Below, in pieces: positions 53,611 to 63,990 of a stretch of DNA of 64,000 nt (the stretch's first letter is position 1; every line of letters starts with the position of its first letter). Location of the stretch: contig JAKGHH010000005.1 in NCBI GenBank assembly GCA_022828595.1, positions 27,788,193 through 27,852,192 on the forward strand, written 5' to 3'. Source of the DNA: Nelumbo lutea (Eukaryota; Streptophyta; Magnoliopsida; Proteales; Nelumbonaceae). The position numbers and the translations under genes were made by a program. The notes beneath the pieces were generated by a model. The model was not told the origin of the DNA. It searched no databases and saw only the letters and a program-made list of their open reading frames with translations.

Positions 53611-55340
53611 GTCCGTGTTTCACAGTTGTCATTATCACCTCTTTATTTCTTTTGCCCTACATGAATCTGGATTCTAGGGTTTCAGAATACTTTTATCTGG
53701 TGCTGCATTGTGTCTTTTTTTTTTTTGAATTTTTGTGATTCGCAAACCCAAGTTTTGTTCACTTTGTGATGGATTTTGGTTATTGATATCGATGAATATC
53801 AATTTTTTTTTTTTTTATTTGATGGATTTCTTTTGTTTTCTCTTGAAGTTGGGATTCCAAAGAATGCTCAACGTATAAGTTTTCAATGCCTTTTCTATTA
53901 CTTTTCCTTTATTTTATATTTGATTTACGTGGTTTTCATTGATGTTTCCATTTGATGCTTGATTAGAACCTACTAGTTTTGCTTATGGCGATTATAACAA
54001 TGCTTTTTTTTTTGGTCTTTTTTCTTTATATTATTGTTTTTGATCTAGTTTTGCATTTTACTTTTTTTTTTTTTTAATTTTCCAGTTGCTAGTTTGATTT
54101 CAGAGTTGATTATTTATGTTTTCTGTTGTTATTTTTCTTGTGAAAATACTCTATTTAGCATACTGAGTGGGTGTTTGGTCGGAGGAATCGATTTGCCAAA
54201 TTCGTTTTATCAAGAATTAATGATTTTAAGAGATCTGGGGAAACACCTGATTTTTTTGGTGAAATTGCATGTGGCAAATATGATGCTGACATGACGGTTT
54301 CTGGTATTTTTCTCAGGAATCATGGTTTCTATGAGCAATTTCCCATCTGATTCTAAGACCCGACATGGTATTTGAATAGTAACATATATTACAATAGCTC
54401 ATACAACCCCAATCTAACATTCCAAATTGTTTTATGTTCAATAAAATTGATAAATATGTTGTAGTAAGTATCCAATGGCCTGGTTTAATAAAAAATTAAT
54501 ACATATCCAACTTGGTGGGTTTGGGTTTCAGTTCACTTTATTTGATGATGGGCACTAAGGAAATCTTATTACTTTTATTTTTATTATTAATTTGTAATAA
54601 AAATGAGAAATATCCAATACCACTATTTGTTGGGCCACTTTTGACTTTAAATTGACAACCCTAGCCTAAAATCTATATAAGGAATATAATATTTGTAAAA
54701 AAAATCTATATAAGGAAGATAGGGTGGTCCTAGGCTGGGCCTACTGGCTTGATCAGTTCATTTATTTACTTATTTTTCATTTTATGGTCAATTATACTCA
54801 ACCAGAAGAAGAAACCCAGGGGCACTAGATTAACTTCCAATATCTTGAATTAATCAAAATACATATTAATAAAAACCCAACTTGGTGGGCTTGGGTATCA
54901 GCTCACACTTTTGTGGGTTGTCTGCAATAAAAACGGGGATATATCATCCTAGGAACTGACTTAAAGTATATTGAGAAGGCTCAACACTTCTATTTGATAA
55001 AAGATAAAATAAACAATTATTGATCAAAAAATTTGAAGCTGGATAAATATCTCATTAGAAATGCCAATCATTAGAAATTACTTATAAATCAAAGCTAAAT
55101 AAAGTATAGTGCTAGTTTCTAGTAGTTTACTTGGTATTGGGGTCTACATTGCATCTGCAATCCTTTCTTGTAAACTTGACATTTCTGTATCTATGGATCT
55201 ACCATCAAATTCATCTTCAAACTTAGAATTTTCTGTCTTTGCTCTAACACAAAGTTTTTATGTTACTACCTGTCTAGTTTCATATTATAATGTGCTTCAT
55301 TTTTTATGAAGTTATGCATGATGAAACATGCCATCACTAA
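53611..55340 (+). other. Start of the long first intron of the NDUFA13 gene
   Basis: T-rich sequence with several poly-T runs, as in plant introns. A segment with caacttggtgggtttgggt (about 54500) recurs near 54878 with tatcagctcac, an old ~375-base-spaced repeat. No second NDUFA13 exon was recognised here or further right. Confidence 0.6.
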
Positions 55341-55359
55341 ATATAATTGAAATAGATCT

Positions 55360-58075
55360 AAGGCTTTGGGACCATATGGATTCACAATGGCGTTCTATCA
55401 AGATTGTTGGGAGATAATCAAAGATGATTTGATCAAAGTTTTTAGGGAATTCCACAAAGGGGAAGAATTAGTCCGGGGATGAATTCAACCTTTTTAGCCT
55501 TGATCCCAAAGAAGAAAGATGCCACCCAGCCAGGAGGCTTTGGGCCTATAAGCTTAGTGACTAGTATCTATAAGGTAATTTCCAAGGTCCTTTCTCTGAG
55601 ACTTAAAGGTTCTCCTCTCAATCATTTCTTAGTTCCAAGGGACCTTTATCCAAGACGGATAAATAGTTGATCAAATCCTAATTGCAAATGAATGTGTGGA
55701 GGCTCAAAAAAGGTTAAAGAGAAAGAGAATGTCAATCAAATTGGACTTGGAGAAAGCCTATGATCTAGTGGATTGGGACTATTTGATTAATATCATGAAG
55801 AGTTGTGGTTTTGGGAATGTATGGTGTAAATAGATTAGTGGTTGTTTGCAAACAAGTCATTTTTCTGTTTTAGTGAATGGCTCGGTAGTTGATTTCATTG
55901 AAGGCTTACAAGGTCTTAGACAAGGTGATCCAGTCTCTCCCTTTCTCTTTACTTTGGTGGCCAAGGTCTTCAGTAAGTTGATTTTAAAGGCTAAATCTTT
56001 GTAGTTGTTTAAAGGCTAGATAGTAGGAAGAGATAGAGTTTTGGTCTCTCACTTGCCGTTTGTAGATGATATCCTCGTTTTTTGTGATGGGGAAGGCAGA
56101 GAGGGGGTAGAAACTCTGAAGTTAGTAGTGAAACTCTTTGAAAGGATCTCAAATTTGAGGATCAACTGGTCTAAAAGTTTAGTGGCTGGTATCAATGTGG
56201 AAGATGATGAGTTGAAGTCAATGGTAGATCTATTGGGTTGTGAGAGAGGAAATTGGCCTTTGTATTATTTAGGTTTACCCCTTCATGGCAACCCTAGGTT
56301 GTCTAGTTTTTGGAACCAATAGTGGAAAGATTTGAGAAAAGAATGGCAAGTTAGAAAAGGAATTATATCTCTTTTGGTGGGAGGGAGAATCACATCGATC
56401 AAATCCACTCTAGCAAACCTCCCAATATACTATATGTCGGTTTTTAGGATGCCTCAAGTTGTGGTAAAAACAGTTGAAAAGATAATGAGAGATTTCCTTT
56501 GGGAGCCTGGTGAAGGGAAGAAAGATCATTTGGTTAGATGGGATAAGGTGATGGAACTGAAGGTTGAAGGGGGTCTGGGCATTGGAAATGTTAAGTTGAA
56601 GAATTCGGCCTTGTTGAGTAAATGGCTTTGGAGATTTTTCCTAAAAAATGAGAGGCTGTGGTTTGGAGTTATTTCAAGTATCCATGACAATGGTTGGGAT
56701 ATGGGCTGCTTACATAGAGCTACTTTGGCTGCTCCTTGGAAGGCTATCCATGACAATCTTCTTGTGTTCCTCAATCACATAAGGTATGATTTGGCTTTGG
56801 TTCAGAGAATTAGGTTTTGGGAGGATATTTGGGTAGGGGAAGCCCCCCTTTTGGAGGTTTTTCCTACTCTCTTTGAGCTTTCTAGTTTCAAAGGTAAACC
56901 AATTTGTGAATTTATCAGTTCTTCCTCATCTCTTTCAGACCTGAGTTGGAATCTTGGCTTCACTAGAAATCTAAGAGAATCTGAAATTTCCAATGTCTCT
57001 GCTTTGCTTCTTCTGTTGAGTTCAGTGCTTTTGGGGGAGGGTGGTTCAGATTCTAGTGTGTGGACCCTTAATCAGTTGGGTTCTTATTCCTATAAGTCCT
57101 TTTTGAATTCTCTTATCTCCGCTTCCCCTTCTGCTTCTTGCCCTGTTAAGGAGATATGGTCTCGGCCCATCCCTTCAAAAGTCAGTTCTTTTTGTTGGGA
57201 AGTGTTTCATGGCTCCATTAATACTTGTGATTTGCTTTAGAGGAAAAGACCAAATTGGTGCTTGTCCCCAAGTTGGTGCTCTTTATGTAAGTTGTATGGT
57301 GAGACTGCCTTTCATCTTTTGATCTCCTGCCCTTCTGCTAATTCTATTTGGGATTGGTTTTCATCTCTTTTTGGATGTAGTTGGCTTCCTCCTGATTGGC
57401 TGGAAGGTGTATTTAGCTTTAACTTTTTCAGCTGCGCTAAAAGAAGAGGCAGGATTATGTAGAGATGCACTAGAGCAGCAGTGATCTGGACAGTTAGGGA
57501 GGAAAGAAACCTAAGAATCTTTGAAGACAAGGAAAGAAGAAAGGAAGCTATGATTGAGGTGATTACCCTAAGAGTAGCTTATTGGGTGAGCACCTTAAAG
57601 CTTTTTGCTGACTTTAAGATAGAAGACTTCTTCAGATCGTGGGGAATAATTGCAGGTTTTTCGTATAGTACATGAGGCCTGGTCTCCTCCATCTGTTGGG
57701 TGGAACTTTGGAAGAAATTAAACTATGATGGTAGTTATTGGGCAATCCTGGACCATTAGGTATTGGTGGGGTAATTAGGGAAGAAAGTGGAAACATCTAG
57801 CTTTGTACTCAGGGCCTATACAGCATGGAGATGTGGTGAGATCAGAATTATTGGCAGCAGTCTATGAGTAGAGAAAGCTAAAGAAATGGGGATTAATAAG
57901 CTGAATATTGAAGGTGATTCAAAAGTAGTTGTGGGCTGGCTGAAAAGGGGGAAGGAATCATATGGAAGTTAAGGAATGAATTCAGGTGATTCAAGCAGAT
58001 TTCTAAAGACACGAAGATCCAAATAAGGTGGATAAGGAGATCTCAAAGACAATCTATGTTCTGGGCAGTTCTGTA
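55360..58075 (+). pseudogene. LINE ORF2: RT, zf-RVT and RNase H (interrupted)
   Basis: The 5' part reads ALGPYGFTMAFYQDCWEIIK then STFLALIPKKKDATQPGGFG and GPISLVTSIYKVISKVLSLR. RT motifs follow: SIKLDLEKAYDLVDWDYLI, GLRQGDPVSPFLFTL, and FVDDILVF at about 56065, where FADD is usual. A long open stretch (56332-57240) covers the thumb region, with SLLVGGRITSIKSTLANLPI, FLWEPGEGKKDHLVRWDKV and KSALLSKWLWRFF-type blocks. A zinc-binding CSLCKLYGETAFHLLISCP follows at 57275. RNase H (57700-57960) has GNPGPLGIGGVIREE but is broken. Stops at 55672, 55834, 56004 and elsewhere make it dead. Confidence 0.85.
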
Positions 58076-58188
58076 AATAGTGAATAGTTTTTGTTTCGGC
58101 TTTGTTTTTGCTCACAACTCCTTGTTGTATCTCTGTTTTCTAATCTAATGAATCAATATTTGTGTTGTTGATAAATATATATATATAT

Positions 58189-58812
58189 CAATGTTTTAAA
58201 ACACGGAAGCGTGACGCGAGGCATTCCACTACCTAGAGGCATGAGGCGTAGTTCAGAACGCAAGAGGCGTAAGCCTCCTTAAGAGGAGGGGGGTTAGGAG
58301 GAGGATGAAGAGGAATGGGGGATTCTATTTTTCTTTATTTTTAATAAGAATCTTTTATATTAAGAAGAACAAAGATGCATAACATTAGTTGAAAGGGGGG
58401 AGGGGGGTCTTGTCGAAGCGGAGGCGAGCTTGCTTCGCTCGCTCGCCGGAGAGGGGGGGATGGGGGGGTGAAGCCCCCCAGCCGAAGGGGCATGGGGCAA
58501 ACCACTTTCTTTCCCCTTATCCTTTTTTCCTTTCCCTTTCCATTCATTTTCTTTTTTTTTTTCTTCTCTTTCTTTTTCTTTCCCTTCCCTTTCCTTTCCT
58601 TTCCTTTTTTTTTTTTTTTTCTCTTTCTATATCAGATGTGCATGAGGCGCATGAGGCATATGCCTCTAGCATGCGTCATGAAAAAAGCGCAAGAGGCATA
58701 CACCTCTTGCACCTGAGGCGTACGCCTCAGAGGTGTTAGCACCTTTGGTATACGCCTCAAGGCGTTTTGGGAGTGCCTCGCCTAGAGGCGTGCCTCCACG
58801 CCTTTTAAAACA

Positions 58813-58815
<3 letters not shown>
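58189..58815. mobile_element. 627-bp hAT-like element in the LINE tail
   Basis: Tips CAATGTTTTAAAACACGG and CCTTTTAAAACAGTG. Flanks are atatatat on both sides (58181-58188 and 58816-58823), compatible with an 8-base duplication but ambiguous because the target is (TA)n. Just inside, both ends have gaggc(g/a)..cctcgcctagaggcg repeats. The middle has G-runs (58396-58485) and a 125-base polypyrimidine tract (58500-58626). Confidence 0.7.
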
Positions 58816-58858
<43 letters not shown>

Positions 58859-58859
58859 C
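58816..58859. repeat. (TA)n tail of the LINE
   Basis: About 20 TA units, ending tacataca before the LINE target duplication. Confidence 0.8.
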
Positions 58860-59164
58860 ATATAATTGAAATCTAAGATATAGGACGACATGTTCTTTAA
58901 GATGGGAAGCTTTCCCTTAACAGGAAGACCAAAAGCAATGCTTGATTGTGTTCTTTAGTTATAAATGGATGAATTAAATAAGTCATTTCCGACTTTGAAC
59001 CTGTAGTGCTGACCTATGCAATCATTAAGTGGTAGTGCTTTTTAGGATAAGTTGTGAGGAACTTGGGGCATTGGATATATAAACGTAGTATGAAAACTTG
59101 AGATGACTCTAGAAGGTGCCGGGTAGCTTGTTGGTAAGGTACTTGGCTGGTTGTAGCAGGGACA

Positions 59165-60890
59165 TAGGGGTCAACTAGGGAAAAAGCTGTGTGGTGGGGA
59201 TGAACCTGTAATAAGAGGAAGTTCTTAGAATAGCGGATCTTTTAGGTTGTATAGTCAAACAATGGCCATTGGAGTATCTAGGACTCCCCCTAGGTGGAAG
59301 CCCAAGATGTAAGAGCTTTTGGAAGCCTGTTTTGGAAAGATTCACTAAAAAATTGGCACTCTAGAAAAAGGAATTACATTTCTTTGGGTGCGGGGATAAC
59401 TTTGATCAAGGCCACCACCTTAGCCAACCTTCCTATCTACTTTTTGTCCACTTTCTGTATACCTGTTAAACATAGTTTTCAAGGTGCCAAGGCGAGGCTA
59501 GGCAACTGGGGGTGCCTTGTCACCTAGTCGCCTAAGCAGGCGCCTAGGCGATGGAGTTTTTTATGCTAAAAACATAGATCCTAGGGTAGTTCCCTAGATA
59601 CCATAACCATATTTCTTTAATAATTATTCATGATTTTCATAAGAAAAGTATAAATTTCATATTAAAGTATAGAAAATCAACATATTCATGAGAAGAAAAG
59701 GAAGAAGGAAAATAAAATTCAAAAAATATAGGGGCTGAACCCTTATTTTTGTTATAGGAAAAGAAGAAAATAAAAAGTATTGGTAGTAATAGTAGTAGAA
59801 GAAGAATATATGGAAGTGGAAAATGTGCTGATTAGACAAATTTTTAAGTTCTTCCTTACTTATTGGTTCAGTTTTTTAAGTCTTTGAGGATTCAACACAG
59901 CATTTAGCAATGTTTGTGTTAATTAACCCTAATAAATAAGAAAATAATAAAAATAAATTAGTATATAAACAAACAAAATGATTATTCTAGTTTAATAATG
60001 TTTATTTAATAATTATATCTCAAAAAAGAATGAATAAAAAAGTATTTTATAATAGGAAGTAGAAAACTGCTTGGCGATTAGGCGAGGCAAGCCTCAAAGG
60101 GCGCCTTGTCGACTAGGCATCGCCTTGACAACTATGCTGTTAAAATTGCAAGGCAGTTAGAAAAGCTAATGCAGGATTTCACTAGGGGATGGAAAGAAAG
60201 ATCACTTGGTAAATTGTCTTGGTTTAGGCAATTTACTCCAAAAGAACTCGGCTCTTCGTGGAAAGTGGCTATGGAGGTTTCCCCTAGAAAGAAACAAGCT
60301 TTGGAACAAGGTGATTGAAAGCGTACATGGTCGGTCGGGCAATGGCTGGGATGCAAAGGTAGCCCCATTACAAATTCCTCGTCTCCTGGGAAAGCAATCT
60401 ATGAGCTATGTCCTTTCTTTGTTAATCTCATCCAATATGATGTGGGTAATGGGTTAAGAGTATTATTTTGGGAGGACCTTTGGATAGGTAATCAGCCATT
60501 GAAGGTCCAATTTCCTGTGCTTTATGCACTCTCCAACTACAAATGTGAACCCATTTCTAAGTTTGTGAAATTTTCAACCTTGGGGATAAATTGGGATTTT
60601 GGTTTTAGAGGAGGACCGAGGGAAATGGAGTGTGAATCTCTCATCCTTCTTTTGACCAGACTTGAAACTATCTTTTCAAATCGAAGTGTTGAGGACGGCA
60701 GGGTGTGGTCCATTTCCTTAGATGGACTATTTACTTGTGCATCCTCCTTTAACTTCTTCATTCAGCCTTCTACCTAGGGGGTGAATATTCCGGTGAAAGA
60801 AGTAAGGTCAAGCCAATCCCTCCTAAAATTCAGGCCTGCTGCCGGGAGGTTTTTCTTGAAAAGAAGGTCAAATACATGCCTTAGGTTAGA
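59165..60890 (+). pseudogene. LINE ORF2 fragment, plus strand, split by a hAT-like element
   Basis: Aligns with the LINE at 56150-57150. The first part has GKSCVVGMNL, ADLLGCIVKQWPLEYLGLPL and a SFWKPVLERFTKKLA block up to 59470. The second part (60137-60890) has ALRGKWLWRFPLERNKLWNK, LRVLFWEDLWIGNQPLKVQF and INWDFGFRGGPREMECESLI, then VWSISLDGLFTCASSFNFF and IPVKEVRSS. Two stops and frame changes. The 3' half of the element is missing; the sequence passes at about 60890 into a hAT-like tip fragment. Confidence 0.78.
59471..60136. mobile_element. 666-bp hAT-like element with perfect 8-bp TSD
   Basis: Tips CATAGTTTTCAAGGTGCC and GGCATCGCCTTGACAACTATG; flanks ctgttaaa at 59463-59470 and 60137-60144. 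Subterminal repeats gccaaggcgaggctaggc and gtcgcctaagcaggcgccta occur near both ends around an AT-rich core. Inserted in the LINE fragment. Confidence 0.88.
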
Positions 60891-60894
60891 ACAT

Positions 60895-60962
60895 TCAGTT
60901 GTTTGGGTGAGGCGATCCCTACAAATAGCCTAGTTGCCTAGGCATTGGCTTGACAAGTAGGA
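60895..60962. mobile_element. Tip fragment of a related hAT-like element
   Basis: tagttgcctaggcattggct followed by tgacaagtagg resembles the right end of the element at 59471-60136. Only ~65 bases remain. Confidence 0.45.
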
Positions 60963-61739
60963 TAGTAGCATTATCAAATCAAGGGACTACATGCAACAAT
61001 TTGCTTCACTTATTGTAGGGTCTAGGAGCACATTGGAAATGGTCCGGTTTAGTGTTTCATAAACACCCATTCTTATATTTTAGGTCCAATCCTAGTAGCT
61101 GAGACAGATTGCTCCATAACTTGGGCAGTGTAAGAATGTCAACCTTGTTAGGATAAACTCTCCATGTTTATCCAGCAGTAGAGAACATTCAAGCCTACAT
61201 ATTGAATATGGTGTCTCAGACATAATCCTATAATGTAAGATTTAGGTGAAGTTCATAGAAACATACCAAGTGACACATGAAATATTGACTTTTATTCATA
61301 ATAATGTCAGATTACATCTTTTCATTAAAGCTAAGGGCATACATTGTCTAATAGGTGGATAGTAATGTCCTTACTGTTGCGATTAATGAGGGTCTAGAGT
61401 CTTTTGGTTCATTCTTGATGTTTTTTTAGTCCATAGTTAAATGTTTCTGTATTTTTGTTTAAACACTTATGTGAGTTTGTGACTTGGGAATGAGTCTTGA
61501 GTTGGAAACATGGGATTGAGAACTCAAGTATTGAGTCTATTGATTGGCAATTTGACAATTGAAATCAAGTTTTATGTATGTTATCGTTACTTAAAATATC
61601 CATTTTTTGTTTGAATATGATGGTTTTTTTTGGAAATTCTAAATATAATTGTTTTGTAGTTTTTTCTATTTTTTTTTTAGAAATTTCAACTATAAAAACA
61701 TATGCTTGAGGCTTATGCCTTTTTATTCTGAACTATGCC
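60963..61739. other. Region without genes; contains a copia LTR fragment
   Basis: Apart from the LTR fragment at 61080-61352, the sequence is AT-rich and unrecognised. Confidence 0.4.
61080..61352 (-). repeat. Copia LTR 5'-end fragment, minus strand
   Basis: Reverse complemented, it starts TATTAGACAATGTATGCCCT and continues with agctttaatg, a gtttatgaataaa segment and a ctgtctcagctactaggat block. It matches the first ~270 bases of the Tork-like LTRs at 15839 and 35147. The rest of the LTR and the element are absent. Confidence 0.65.
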
Positions 61740-62556
61740 TTTTTATCAGTAATCAATTCACTTCATTAAGATTAATTAGGTAGCAATATTGAGATTTTCT
61801 GTTACAGGAATAATCACCCTCTTTACAAATTAGATAGCCCAAATCACAGAATTACCCAAAACAGTTGATCTCTATACACTCCTTGTTTTGCCAAGGTGTC
61901 TACCATCCCATTTGCTTTTCTCTTTACCCATCTAACTCCTTTTCTATGCTAATAATCTCTTATAACATGTTTGTGGATTCACGCACCTGGACTGTTGACA
62001 TCCACCCAGGAAACTACCAATTTTGAATCACCCTCAATTTCCTCCTGCTGAATCGATGTTTCTTTTTTTTTTCTTGATCAGTAAAAGACTTTCATTAATA
62101 ACAGAGAGATTAAGATACAATAGCTAAAGATTGCATAGGAAATTGCAATCTCCAGCAATCAGTTACAATTCTGCCCAATACAATGAAGATCTATTTGCCC
62201 CTTGTTTTGCTAGGGTATCCGCCATCCCATTTGCATCCCTTTTAACCCAACCAAACTGACCCATTTGCTGAATCGATGTTTATTTGCTAACTTCAATCCT
62301 TGGAGTAAGGCTAACACTTCTGCTTTAGCAGAGGTCCCCCCTCCCATCGGTCCAGAGTATAATGCCACCATTTTGCCCACTGCATCCCTGAAGCCACCTC
62401 CCACTCCTGACAGTCCTGGATTTCCCAAGGAATTTCCATCAAAGTTAAGTTTGATTTTATTTAAAGGAGGGGTCTTCCATTCTGTTATTTAAGACAAGGA
62501 AACAGATTGGTGGTAGACTTGAGTCGGGAGGACTTCACAACCTTGATGATGGTTTG
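61740..62556 (-). pseudogene. LINE 3' end with RNase H domain, minus strand (outer copy)
   Basis: Minus-strand reading from 62500 down: KLNFDGNSLGNPGLSGVGGG, RDAVGKMVALYSGPMGGGTS and KAEVLALLQGLKLANKHRFS. Interrupted by the insertion at 62062-62265, it continues with IEGDSKLVVSWVDV and a VDTLAKQGV block to about 61840. These are the RNase H blocks that end plant LINE ORF2. The RNase H frame is largely uninterrupted apart from the insertion and some stops after it. Confidence 0.78.
62062..62265 (-). mobile_element. 204-bp 5'-truncated LINE insertion with 16-bp TSD
   Basis: Bounded by tgctgaatcgatgttt at 62046-62061 and 62266-62281. The left end (ctttttttttcttgatcagt) is the minus-strand poly-A tail, and the body matches a LINE 3' end (aagactttcattaat, ccatcccatttgc). 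It interrupts the RNase H frame of the outer LINE. Confidence 0.92.
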
Positions 62557-62566
62557 AAGATTGCAG

Positions 62567-63279
62567 TGTTATATATTTTTTTGATAGGTAAAAGTTCATT
62601 AAGAATTCATTATCAGCAAAAAAGATAAATGTCTGTTACAAACATCCCAAGGGGAGGCGTGAGGTGCAGCCTCACTCTTTAAAAGAGAAAAACAACACAA
62701 AATTTACAATTGGGCCCAGAACAACTGATTCCTAGTTACTCCTTGCTTAGTTAGATAGTCAGCAAATGCATTAGCCATTTAGCCTCCCTTCCCACTCATT
62801 GTATAGTCAAATTCATATGTTGTGTTACCTATTTGAATTTCTTCATTTCATTTCTATAACACCATATCACTGAGTCTGGGTCTCTAAGCCAACCCACCAC
62901 CACCTTGGAGTCCCCTTCTATCATCAAATTCTCCAAGCCTATCTCACTTGCAATCTGTATACCTTGTAGGACTGCATACAGTTCAGCCCTTAAGGAATCT
63001 CCATTCCCCATTGGTCCTGAGTAGAGTGCTCTCAGATTCCCATCCTTGTCTCTTATGGTCCCTCCAATTCCAGATAGGCCTGGGTTGTCCTGACCACCCC
63101 CATCAAAGCTCAGTTTCATAAAACCTTCAATGGGCGGTGTCCAAACCAGCCTTGTTTTAGAATTCTGCACTGAACTAGAAGCCACTGAAAACCAATTCCT
63201 CCAAATGTCATCAAAGGAGAAATGTCTAAACAGTTCCATAGTTTGTAGCCAATGTATGGTTCTGGTCATTACACAATAT
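62567..63279 (-). mobile_element. 5'-truncated LINE insertion (713 bp) with ~10-bp TSD
   Basis: Flanked by aagattgcag at 62557-62566 and 63280-63289. On the minus strand it runs from RNase H to a short A-rich 3' end near 62580. It contains the open RNase H frame at 62829-63269. Its 5' truncation is typical of LINE insertions. Confidence 0.75.
62829..63269 (-). pseudogene. LINE RNase H domain, open frame
   Basis: A 146-codon open frame with VWTPPIEGFMKLSFDGGGQD, NPGLSGIGGTIRDKDGNLRA, LYSGPMGNGDSLRAELYAVL and QGIQIASEIG, ending MIEGDSKVVVGWLRDPDSVI. These are the plant LINE RNase H (RVT_3-type) blocks: the first catalytic Asp (SFDGG), the Glu (RAELYA) and the second Asp (EGDSK). The preceding RT is missing, so the ATG is not a native start. 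It is a well-preserved tail of a truncated insertion. Confidence 0.82.
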
Positions 63280-63289
63280 AAGATTGCAG

Positions 63290-63393
63290 AAATCTAAAGT
63301 TTCTTGTGGTGGTGAACTTTCCACCTTGATGTAATTCTTTCTTTTTGATGCTTAATAAAATTTATCTTCATTGATCAAAAAAGAAAAAAAAAA
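63290..63393 (+). other. LINE 3' tail remnant, plus strand
   Basis: ttgatgcttaataaaattta then a run of A-rich sequence (caaaaaagaaaaaaaaaac) is the typical 3' end of a plant LINE. Only the tail remains. Confidence 0.55.
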
Positions 63394-63584
63394 CTTGAAG
63401 GGTAGCATGCCCATGACAATCAGGTATTGTTCCCTTTAATGATCTTAATATTCCATGCCTCTTTGTAAAGGTACTCAATCATGTACCAGGTATCCCTTTG
63501 CTAATTTTACCACCTGTGATAACTTGTCTCCTTTTATCATGCTTACACGTCTACTATCTCTGGTATTTCCTTTAGAAAGAATGC

Positions 63585-63990
63585 TGCGGTCCTTGGAACT
63601 ACCTGAGCTGAAAAATGCAATGATGGAGGAAATTGGTGCCTTTTAGAAAAGTGCCCATGGGAATCAGTTGATCTTTCCTAAAGGTAAAAACTAGTAGGGT
63701 GTATGTGGGTTTTCTTGGTGAAGCATTGGGCTGATTGGTCCATGGGAATATAGAAGTTGGAGTTTAGATCTTAGTTTAAAGTTAAAGATCTGGGCCCTCT
63801 AAAAATACTTTCTAAGGATTGAAGTGCCAAGTCCAACAATTGTATATTCATTTCCCAAAGGAAGTATATGCTAGATCTTTTCCAAAGTGCAGAGAAGTTG
63901 GGGATTGAATAAACTGATACCTTAATTGAAGTCAATCATAAACTCAGTGAGAACTGTACGGAGGCACTTCCTAATGGTACGCAGTTTTAG
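63585..63990 (+). pseudogene. Decayed copia RT fragment at the right edge
   Basis: In shifting frames: LELPELKNAMMEEIGAF (63590-63645), a LPKGK-like block near 63680, then after a large internal deletion VKDLGPLKYF near 63785, ISQRKYMLDLFQSAEKLG near 63855 and DTLIEVNHKLSENC near 63920. These are the start and the C-terminal part of copia RT with the middle (including the catalytic Asp pair) missing. It continues to the window edge. Confidence 0.7.

Larger units (their letters stand above)
55354..58859 (+). mobile_element. 5'-truncated LINE with 13-bp TSD, plus strand
   Basis: Flanked by atataattgaaat at 55341-55353 and 58860-58872, a 13-base duplication as expected for target-primed reverse transcription. 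The element starts within the RT domain, continues through zf-RVT and RNase H and ends in a short (TA)n tail; the hAT-like element at 58189-58815 is inserted in that tail. It lies downstream of the NDUFA13 exon in the same orientation. Confidence 0.85.

Noticed and set aside
58389..58739. Gly/Arg-rich or Phe-rich protein frames
   Set aside because: They translate G-runs and a polypyrimidine tract inside a hAT-like element.
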